Below, in pieces: positions 1-5,984 of a stretch of 14,523 bases of DNA (positions are counted from its first letter, which is position 1; each line of letters opens with the position of its first letter). The position numbers and the translations under genes are program-made. Origin of the DNA: an uncultured Verrucomicrobiota bacterium (GTDB lineage Bacteria; Verrucomicrobiota; Kiritimatiellia; RFP12; UBA1067); the NCBI GenBank assembly GCA_946615875.1, contig CAMOIK010000034.1, positions 1 through 14,523 on the forward strand, given 5' to 3'. The notes under the pieces are model-generated. The model searched no databases. It saw only the letters and a list, made by a program, of their open reading frames with translations, and was not told the origin of the DNA.

Positions 1-239
1 CTATATATGGATTTTTACGTGTGTTAGGAGCGGTTTTTGTGCATCAATGCTGCTTTTGAGCACTTGTCCGACGCGAAGGGCGTTCTTCCGTTGGGCGGTC
101 GGCCTGCTCCGTCATGGGCCTGGCGGCCCCAATACTCCTTTAATATATGGCTGGGGAAAGGGGGCCGCGCATCTGCGAAAGGCGGACGCCAAGAGGCGGC
201 GGCGAGGGCAAAAAAGATGAAGTCGCATCCCCCAAGAAA
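1..239. other. Non-coding region upstream of secA
   Basis: No convincing gene is visible here. A small open frame at 37-270 (+) has no recognisable domain, no ribosome site and a composition that looks like translated intergenic DNA. The stretch is less GC-rich than the genes. It holds a weak 8-bp stem with one bulge (arms 39-47 and 56-63) and a 5-bp stem at 116-129 (GGGCC/GGCCC); neither is followed by a T-tract, so neither reads as an intrinsic terminator. The hexamer ATATGG occurs at 5-10 and 145-150, and again inside the promoter element just downstream. Confidence 0.6.
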
Positions 240-257
240 CGGAAAATATGGTATAAT
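240..257 (+). promoter_or_regulatory. Extended -10 promoter of the secA run, probably giving a leaderless mRNA
   Basis: The element reads CGGAAAATATGGTATAAT. It contains a perfect -10 hexamer TATAAT (252-257) preceded by TGG, that is, an extended -10 (TGnTATAAT). No TTGACA-like -35 is seen about 17 bases upstream. The last T is 10 bases before the secA ATG at 267, so the predicted transcription start falls at about 264 with a leader of about 3 bases. There is no Shine-Dalgarno sequence before secA, which fits. The same 18 bases occur on the other strand at 14365-14348, ahead of the metalloenzyme gene. The promoter role is inferred from the match to the -10 consensus, the duplication and the identical spacing. 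Confidence 0.75.
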
Positions 258-266
258 GTGGCCGAT

Positions 267-3200
267 ATGAACCTGTTGAAATTTCTTATCGGGACGAAGA
301 ACGAACGCGAACTGAAGCGGTTGTGGCCTATCGTGGCGCGTATAAACGCGATAGAGGCGGAGTATCAGGCCAAGGGTTTCGCGGACGAAGACTATCCGCG
401 CATGACGGCGGAGTTCAAGGCCCGTGTGGCGAAGGGCGAGAGCCTCGACGCAATCCTTCCGGAGGCGTTCGCGCTCGTGAAGAACGCCTGCCGCCATCTG
501 GTGGGGACCACCGAGGAGGTGTGCGGGCACGTGCTCGAATGGAACATGGTCCCGTTCGACGTGCAGTTGCTGGGCGGCATCGTGCTGCACCAGGGGAAGA
601 TCGCGGAAATGCAGACCGGCGAAGGCAAGACGCTCGTCGCCACTCTGCCGCTCTACCTGAACGCGCTGACCGGCAAGAACGTGCAGCTCGTGACGGTCAA
701 CGACTATCTGGCGCGCCGTGACGCGAGCTGGATGGGCCACCTCTACCGTTTCCTCGGCCTCACCGTCGGATGCATCCAGAACTCCATGGACTCCGAGGAA
801 CGGCGCAAGCAGTATCTTTGCGACATAACGTACGGCACGAATTCGGAGTTCGGCTTCGACTACCTGCGCGACAACGGCATGGCGCAGGCGCCGGAGAACG
901 TCGTGCAGAACGGCCACAACTTCGCGATAGTGGACGAGGTCGATTCCATCCTCATAGACGAGGCGCGCACGCCGCTCATCATCTCCGGCCCGGCCACGAT
1001 GTCCACCAGCCACGTCTATCGGGAGCTTCAGCCGATGGTCGATGCGATAGTGCGCGTGCAGACCACGCAGTGCAACGACCTCGTGCGCGAGGCGAAGAAG
1101 GCGTGGGACTCCGGCGACAAGGAACTGGCCAAGGACCGCATCTACCAGGTTTACCACTCGATGCCGAAGCACAAGCAGCTCGCACACCTGTTGGAAAACG
1201 CGGACATCCGCAAGATCCACGAGGACGGCGAGATGCAGATGCTCTCCGAGATGCGCAAGGAACACGCCCGTGCGCTCCTCGACGAACTGTACTTCACGAT
1301 CGACGAACGGACGCGCGAGGTCGCGCTGACCGACAAGGGCGCGGAGAAGATATGCCCGCAGGACCCCACGATGTTCGTCCTCCCGGACCTCGCCGCCCAG
1401 CTCAGCGCCATCGACGGCGACGCCTCCCTGACGGAGGCAGACCGCCTCGCAAGGCGGCGCGACGCGCAGTCGGCCTTCATCGACAAGAGCGACCGCGTCC
1501 ACGTCATCGACCAGCTGCTGCGCGCCTACTGCCTCTACGAGAAGGACGTTGAGTATGTAGTGCAGGACAACCACGTTTACATCGTGGACGAGTTCACCGG
1601 GCGCGTCCTGCCCGGCCGCCGCTGGTCCGACGGCCTTCACCAGGCGGTCGAGGCGAAGGAAGGCGTCGAGATCGAGAAGGAGTCGCAGACGTTCGCGACG
1701 ATCACGATACAGAACTACTTCCGCCTCTACAAGAAGCTCGCCGGCATGACCGGCACGGCCGAGACGGAGGCGCGGGAGTTCAAGGACATCTACAAGCTGG
1801 ACGTCGTGGTGATCCCCACCAACAAGCCCGTGAACCGCACGGACGGCAACGACCAGATATACCGCACGCAGCGCGAGAAGTACAAGGCGATCGTGGCGGA
1901 CGTGGCGCGTCGCCACGAGAAGGGCCAGCCGATACTGCTTGGCACCGTCACGGTCGATACGTCGGAGATACTTTCGAGGATGCTCAAGATCGCCCGCATC
2001 CCCCACGAGGTCCTGAACGCGAAGAACCACGCGCGCGAAGCCGAGATCGTCGCGCTCGCCGGCCAGAAGGGCGCCGTGACGATCGCGACGAACATGGCCG
2101 GCCGCGGCACCGACATCAAGCTGGGGCCGGGAGTGACCGAGCTGGGCGGCCTGCACGTGATCGGCTCCGAGCGCCACGAGTCGCGCCGCATCGACAGGCA
2201 GCTGCGCGGGCGCTGCTCGCGCCAGGGCGACCCCGGCTCGTCGCAGTTCTTCATTTCGCTGGAAGATCCGCTGATGCGCCTCTTCGGCTCGCAGCGCATC
2301 GCCGGGCTGATGCAGCGCCTCGGCCTGGAGGAAGGCGAGGTCATGGAGCACAAGTGGCTCAACCGCTCCGTGGAGACCGCGCAGCGCCGCGTGGAGCAGC
2401 AGCACTACGCCGTGAGAAAGCGCACGCTCGAATACGACGACGTGATGAACAAGCAGCGCGCCATCGTCTATGAGCTGCGCGGACGCATCCTCACCGGCGA
2501 CAGCGCGGCGGTGCACGGCACCATACTGGACGTGATCAACGATCTCGTGCGCACGCAGGCCGAGCGCTACCTCTTCAGCGCGAAGGACGGGCGGCTCGAC
2601 GATTTCATGAGCTGGCTGGGCGTCACCTTCCCCGTGGCCGTCTCCGAAGAGGAGCTGCGGCCTTTCGTCGGCGATCCCGAGGGGGCGGGCGACCTCGTTT
2701 ACAAGCGCGTCGAGGAGGCATACGAGGCCAAGTGCGCCAGCGAAGACCAGGAGACGCTGCCGTTCATGGAGCGCGGGGTCTTCCTCAGCGTGATCGACCG
2801 CGAGTGGCAGGACTACCTCAAGGCCATGGACGACCTGCGCCACGGCGTCAACCTCCGCGCGTACGGCCAGCGCGACCCGCTGATCGAATACAAGAAGGAG
2901 GCGTTCGGGATGTTCGAGTCGCTCATGACCGCCATCAAGACCAAGGTCGTGACGGGCGAGTTCAGGAGCATGACCATGACGAACATGCGGCGCATGATGG
3001 CGATGATGGAGCGCGAGAAGGCGGCCGCCCGCACCAACGAGTCCGCGTTCGACGCGGCCGCCGGGCAGGATGCCCCGGTGCGCGCGCGCCACGCCGCCCC
3101 TGCGGCCCCCGCGCAGGAGAAGACGGTCGCGGACGTGTTCGCGTCGATGATGTCCAGGCCGGTGATGGCGGGCGCTTCGGCGCCCCGCCCGCCGATGCCG

Positions 3201-3314
3201 GTGCGCCTGGCGCCCAGCGCGCCCGCCGCCCGCCAGTCGGTCGGAAGGAACGACCCCTGCCCGTGTGGGTCTGGGAAGAAATACAAGAAATGCTGTGGGA
3301 GGAATGTGGCATGA
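267..3314 (+). CDS. secA: Protein translocase ATPase SecA
   Basis: SecA is the peripheral ATPase that pushes unfolded preproteins through the SecYEG channel in the inner membrane. The 1015-residue product shows Walker A MQTGEGKT (115-122), the DEVD box (223-226) followed by IDEARTPLIISG, a preprotein cross-linking region, the second helicase half with NMAGRGTDI and QLRGRCSRQGDPG, the helical scaffold/wing region, a long Ala/Pro-rich linker and a C-terminal zinc finger of form CxCx8CC (CPCGSGKKYKKCC). The finger normally binds SecB or the ribosome. The protein is longer than E. coli SecA (901 residues), mainly through the cross-linking domain and the linker. The start at 267 gives the family N-terminus (MNLLKFLIGTKNERELKRL). 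The frame is open back to 147, but that extension is not SecA-like and translates the promoter. A Met-rich patch (7 Met in 13 residues) lies at 2970-3008. It is the first gene of the + run. Confidence 0.97.
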   Translation: MNLLKFLIGTKNERELKRLWPIVARINAIEAEYQAKGFADEDYPRMTAEFKARVAKGESLDAILPEAFALVKNACRHLVGTTEEVCGHVLEWNMVPFDVQLLGGIVLHQGKIAEMQTGEGKTLVATLPLYLNALTGKNVQLVTVNDYLARRDASWMGHLYRFLGLTVGCIQNSMDSEERRKQYLCDITYGTNSEFGFDYLRDNGMAQAPENVVQNGHNFAIVDEVDSILIDEARTPLIISGPATMSTSHVYRELQPMVDAIVRVQTTQCNDLVREAKKAWDSGDKELAKDRIYQVYHSMPKHKQLAHLLENADIRKIHEDGEMQMLSEMRKEHARALLDELYFTIDERTREVALTDKGAEKICPQDPTMFVLPDLAAQLSAIDGDASLTEADRLARRRDAQSAFIDKSDRVHVIDQLLRAYCLYEKDVEYVVQDNHVYIVDEFTGRVLPGRRWSDGLHQAVEAKEGVEIEKESQTFATITIQNYFRLYKKLAGMTGTAETEAREFKDIYKLDVVVIPTNKPVNRTDGNDQIYRTQREKYKAIVADVARRHEKGQPILLGTVTVDTSEILSRMLKIARIPHEVLNAKNHAREAEIVALAGQKGAVTIATNMAGRGTDIKLGPGVTELGGLHVIGSERHESRRIDRQLRGRCSRQGDPGSSQFFISLEDPLMRLFGSQRIAGLMQRLGLEEGEVMEHKWLNRSVETAQRRVEQQHYAVRKRTLEYDDVMNKQRAIVYELRGRILTGDSAAVHGTILDVINDLVRTQAERYLFSAKDGRLDDFMSWLGVTFPVAVSEEELRPFVGDPEGAGDLVYKRVEEAYEAKCASEDQETLPFMERGVFLSVIDREWQDYLKAMDDLRHGVNLRAYGQRDPLIEYKKEAFGMFESLMTAIKTKVVTGEFRSMTMTNMRRMMAMMEREKAAARTNESAFDAAAGQDAPVRARHAAPAAPAQEKTVADVFASMMSRPVMAGASAPRPPMPVRLAPSAPAARQSVGRNDPCPCGSGKKYKKCCGRNVA
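3297..3302 (+). promoter_or_regulatory. Ribosome binding site of ispD inside the secA end
   Basis: GGGAGG lies 8 bases before the ispD ATG and within the last codons of secA. With the ATGA overlap it suggests that ispD is translated by coupling with secA, although the site is strong enough to allow independent initiation. Confidence 0.65.
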
Positions 3315-3982
3315 CTACCGCGATAATAGTGGCGGCAGGGAAGTCCGAAAGGATGGGCGCGGGCACCGACAAGGCGTTCCTGTCGCTCGTGAACAAGCCG
3401 GTCGTGGCCTGGAGCCTGCTCGCGTTCGAGCGTTGCCCCGAGATCGACAAGATAGTCCTTGTCGTCCGCAAGGACCAACTCTTCGCCTGCAAGGCCGTCG
3501 TCCAGATGTTCGGCATATCCAAGATGCACAAGATCGTGGCGGGCGGCTCGAAGCGCCAGGACTCCGTCATGGCCGGCATGGAGGCCTGCGATCTGGATAC
3601 GCGGCTCGTGGTGGTCCATGACGGCGCGCGCCCGCTCGTCACCAGCGACATGATCGCGGAGGTCGTCAAGACCGCCAAGCGCACCGGCGCGGCGACGATC
3701 GGCAAGCGCCTGACCGACACCGTGAAGTTCGTGGAGAAGGGCACGACCGTCGTCAAGACCATAGACCGCGACAAGCTTTGGGCCGTGCAGACGCCGCAGG
3801 CGTTCACCATCAAGACGCTGCGCAACGCCTACCGCAGCCTGCCCGAGGGGGCGGTGGTCACGGACGACTGCCAGGCGGTGGAGCTTTCCGGCGAGACCGT
3901 GAGGATAGTGGAGTCCAACAAGCCAAACCTTAAGATCACCACCGTCGAAGACCTGCAGGTCGCCGGCGCGCTTCTGAAATAG
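3311..3982 (+). CDS. ispD: 2-C-methyl-D-erythritol 4-phosphate cytidylyltransferase IspD
   Basis: IspD transfers CMP from CTP to 2-C-methyl-D-erythritol 4-phosphate in the cytosol, the third step of the non-mevalonate (MEP) isoprenoid pathway. The 223-residue product has the nucleotide-binding N-terminus IIVAAGKSERMG with the downstream lysine (DKAFLSL), the VVHDGARPLV motif that holds the metal/CTP aspartate, and the family motifs QTPQAF and TDDCQAVE near the C-terminus. The length is normal for a single-domain IspD; no IspF is fused to it or lies next to it. The ATG overlaps the secA stop as ATGA, indicating one transcript and translational coupling. Related sugar or ribitol cytidylyltransferases (TarI type) share the fold, but the motif set fits IspD best. 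Confidence 0.93.
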   Translation: MTTAIIVAAGKSERMGAGTDKAFLSLVNKPVVAWSLLAFERCPEIDKIVLVVRKDQLFACKAVVQMFGISKMHKIVAGGSKRQDSVMAGMEACDLDTRLVVVHDGARPLVTSDMIAEVVKTAKRTGAATIGKRLTDTVKFVEKGTTVVKTIDRDKLWAVQTPQAFTIKTLRNAYRSLPEGAVVTDDCQAVELSGETVRIVESNKPNLKITTVEDLQVAGALLK

Positions 3983-3987
3983 CCGTC

Positions 3988-4004
3988 CCGCCGCGCAGCG
4001 GCGG
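3988..4004 (+). other. GC hairpin after ispD
   Basis: A perfect 7-bp inverted repeat CCGCCGC / GCGGCGG with loop GCA starts five bases after the ispD stop codon. No T-tract follows, so it is not a standard intrinsic terminator. Similar GGCGG-armed hairpins follow the serpin-like gene and gyrB. Possible roles are stabilising the 3' end of a processed message or modulating expression across the gap; both are inference. Confidence 0.5.
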
Positions 4005-4006
4005 CA

Positions 4007-4013
4007 AAGGAGG
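4007..4013 (+). promoter_or_regulatory. Ribosome binding site of the metallophosphoesterase gene
   Basis: AAGGAGG is the strongest Shine-Dalgarno match in the window, 3 bases before the ATG at 4017. It directly follows the GC hairpin, so the stem could influence access of ribosomes. It fixes the start of the downstream gene. Confidence 0.75.
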
Positions 4014-4016
4014 ATC

Positions 4017-4751
4017 ATGGGAAAGGTATTTGCTATACTCGGCGACATACACTCGAACATCGACGCGCTGGACGTCGTCCTCGACGACTGCCGATCCCAG
4101 GGCGTGACCGACTTCCTGTGTACCGGCGACGTGATAGGCTACAACGCGGCGCCCCGCGAGTGCATGAAGATCGTCCGCGACCTCGGCTGCCCGGTGGTCA
4201 AGGGCAACCACGACCACTACGTGTCCAGCCTCTCCGTGAACCTGGCGGACTTCCAGCCGCACGCCGCGATGGTCATACAGTGGACGCGTGAGCAGCTGGA
4301 CGCCGACGAGCTGAATTGGCTGGCCGACCTGCCGTTCTCCGTGACCGCGATGGGCATGACGATCGTGCACTCCACGAACGACCGCCCCGGCAACTTCGGC
4401 TACGTGTTCGACAATCTCCAGGCCGAGGCGAACTTCGTCCACCAGAAGACGCCGCTGTGCTTCCACGGCCACACGCACTGCCCCATGATCTACGAGAAGT
4501 CGATGAGCGGCGTATGGCGCATCGACCCGCAGGATATCAAGCTGCCTCCGGGCAAGAAGTATTTCATCAACGTCGGCTCCGTCGGCCAGCCTCGCGACGG
4601 CGACCCGCGCGCCACCTACGTCATCTACGACGCCGCCACGCGCACGGTCCGCTTCCGCCGCCTGGAATACGACATCGCGGCGGCGCAGGCGCGCATACGC
4701 GCCGCCGGCCTCCCGGACCGCCTGGCGGAGCGCCTGGCGGTCGGCCAGTGA
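4017..4751 (+). CDS. Calcineurin-like metallophosphoesterase
   Basis: This is a cytosolic dinuclear-metal phosphoesterase of the calcineurin-like superfamily (YfcE/Metallophos_2 type). The 244-residue product shows all the metal-ligand blocks in order: GDIHSN (D10, H12), the GDVIGYN block, GNHDH, and HGHTHCP near the C-terminal half, followed by INVGSVGQPRDGDPRATY, typical of this subfamily. No signal peptide or membrane segment is seen. The substrate cannot be read from the sequence; relatives hydrolyse phosphodiesters, phosphoproteins or dinucleotide polyphosphates. The start is fixed by the AAGGAGG site. It lies 34 bases after ispD and 69 bases before the serpin-like gene. The gap after it (4752-4820) holds no clear hairpin or promoter. 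Confidence 0.9.
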   Translation: MGKVFAILGDIHSNIDALDVVLDDCRSQGVTDFLCTGDVIGYNAAPRECMKIVRDLGCPVVKGNHDHYVSSLSVNLADFQPHAAMVIQWTREQLDADELNWLADLPFSVTAMGMTIVHSTNDRPGNFGYVFDNLQAEANFVHQKTPLCFHGHTHCPMIYEKSMSGVWRIDPQDIKLPPGKKYFINVGSVGQPRDGDPRATYVIYDAATRTVRFRRLEYDIAAAQARIRAAGLPDRLAERLAVGQ

Positions 4752-4820
4752 CGGGGGCGGGAAGGTCTGGCCGCATCGTTTCGCCGCAGAGCAGCATCCG
4801 CAAACGGAAGAGAGGGAAGA

Positions 4821-5939
4821 ATGAAGAGCAAGACAGCAATCCTGGCGGCGTGCGCGCTCGCGGCGGTCGTCGCGAACGGCGGGCGTTCGACAGGAGTCGG
4901 CATCGACGCCTTCAATCTGGCGGTCCCGCCGGGCGTCGCCCAGACCAAGGCGTTCTCGCCTCTCTCCTTCGAACTTGACGCCTGCCTGATGGCCGACGCA
5001 CTCGAACCGATCTCGCGCGCCAACGTGCTTGAGAAACTGGGCGTGAGCACCGATTTCGGCAGTATCTACAATCCGATCCTGGACGAGCTGGGCGCGGCGC
5101 CGTCCACCAACAGGCTCTTCTTCCTCTCCGCCAGGACGATCGGCGTCTATGAGCCGGGCAGGGTGAACCCGGAGTTCAAGCGCCGCGTCTTCGACATGCG
5201 CATGAACGCGTCCATCAGCCTCCTTTGGCCGACCAGGGGCGCGGAGAGGTGGCTCAAGGCCTGCATGGACGGATTGATGGAGGATTTCGCGATGCCGCTC
5301 GGCAAGGTTGGCATTGGCGAATACGGCTTCGTGGATGTCGCCGCCGTCGTGGCGCAGCTGCCGCCGGACGCGGCTTGCGTCACGGTGGAGGGGGACTTCC
5401 GCAGCGGCAGCGGCGACGGCGCCAAGACGAAGTTCCTGAAGTTCCGCGCCAAGACCGATTACTTCCGCTCTGCCGACCACACCACGATGCGGCTGCCTCT
5501 GCGCGGCGGCGCGTTCCTCTACCTGGTGGCGCCGGGCGAGAAGGGCAGTTTCGTCAATCTGCGCAAGGCGCTGGACGGAGGCGCTCTGCGCACTTTCATG
5601 TCCGAGCCGGTCGATCCCGGCGAGAAGGGCAGCGGCTCGACGGTGTGCGAAATCTCGCTGCCGGTCCTCGACCTCTACTCGCAGACGGGCCTGAACCACC
5701 CGTTCGCCATGGCGGGGGTCCCGGAAGGCGGCGTCACATATCTCTACAAAGACCTCAACCGCCGCTCTTCCTTCCAGTGCCTGCGCTTCCGGCTGGAGCC
5801 GGGCGACGTCCCCGAAGGAACCGAGGATGCCGCCGCGGCGAAGTCCAAGGCGGTCTTCAACAGGCCGTTCGTCTTCTTCATACACGTCCCGGAGCTCGAC
5901 ATAGTCCCGGCGATAGGCCAGTTCACTGGCATCGAATAG
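4821..5939 (+). CDS. Secreted divergent serpin-like protein with a shortened reactive loop
   Basis: Serpins are usually suicide inhibitors of serine or cysteine proteases; this 372-residue member is probably atypical. Residues 1-20 form a Sec signal peptide (KSK, then a hydrophobic stretch I7-A18), so it should leave the cytosol. Serpin features follow: AFSPLSFELDACL at 44-56 with a Leu-Gly helix end (L73-G74), a middle segment with TTMRLPLRGGAFLYLVAP, the hinge EGTEDAAAAK (332-341), and the C-terminal FNRPFVFFI (346-354), which fits the serpin signature except at its first position, ending in AIGQFTGIE. From hinge Thr334 to Phe346 there are 12 residues, against 21 in alpha-1-antitrypsin, so the usual P1 position is absent. 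The hinge also carries an Asp (D336) where small residues are normal. It lies between a phosphoesterase gene and gyrB. A weak purine-rich site (GAGGGA) precedes the ATG. Serpin fold: fairly sure; inhibitory activity: doubtful. Confidence 0.8.
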   Translation: MKSKTAILAACALAAVVANGGRSTGVGIDAFNLAVPPGVAQTKAFSPLSFELDACLMADALEPISRANVLEKLGVSTDFGSIYNPILDELGAAPSTNRLFFLSARTIGVYEPGRVNPEFKRRVFDMRMNASISLLWPTRGAERWLKACMDGLMEDFAMPLGKVGIGEYGFVDVAAVVAQLPPDAACVTVEGDFRSGSGDGAKTKFLKFRAKTDYFRSADHTTMRLPLRGGAFLYLVAPGEKGSFVNLRKALDGGALRTFMSEPVDPGEKGSGSTVCEISLPVLDLYSQTGLNHPFAMAGVPEGGVTYLYKDLNRRSSFQCLRFRLEPGDVPEGTEDAAAAKSKAVFNRPFVFFIHVPELDIVPAIGQFTGIE

Positions 5940-5940
5940 C

Positions 5941-5961
5941 GGCGGCGGACGCCAGGCCGCC
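5941..5961 (+). other. GC hairpin after the serpin-like gene
   Basis: A 6-bp inverted repeat GGCGGC / GCCGCC with a 9-base loop begins two bases after the stop codon. No T-tract follows. The segment 5944-5954 (GGCGGACGCCA) is identical to 181-191 upstream of secA. This is one of three stop-adjacent hairpins in the + run. Confidence 0.45.
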
Positions 5962-5984
5962 AAACTTTCAACGGCAACCAAGTC

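Noticed and set aside
39..63. Stem-loop near the left edge as a terminator of an upstream gene
   Set aside because: The stem is bulged and weak, and no T-tract follows on either strand; the T-run lies before it.
1..150. Repeated ATATGG hexamers as further copies of the promoter element
   Set aside because: Only six to eight bases match, without the TATAAT part, and no start codon lies at the right spacing.
147..266. A 40-residue N-terminal extension of SecA
   Set aside because: The extension is unlike SecA, which begins at MNLLKFLIG, and it would require translation of the -10 region.
37..270. A 77-codon open frame upstream of secA
   Set aside because: No ribosome site or domain is seen, its composition is that of translated intergenic DNA, and it runs through the promoter element into the secA start.
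24..3092. A very long open frame on the - strand opposite secA (over 1000 codons), with similar ones opposite 3936-6107 and 8161-11991
   Set aside because: They are shadows caused by GC-rich third positions in the real genes, which remove antisense stops. They are His/Arg/Val/Leu-rich with no domain motifs, and the + strand genes have clear families.
4842..4853. Lipobox LAAC in the serpin-like signal peptide
   Set aside because: The Cys is at residue 11 after too short a hydrophobic stretch, and the hydrophobic core continues beyond it to A18, so a signal peptidase I type is more likely.
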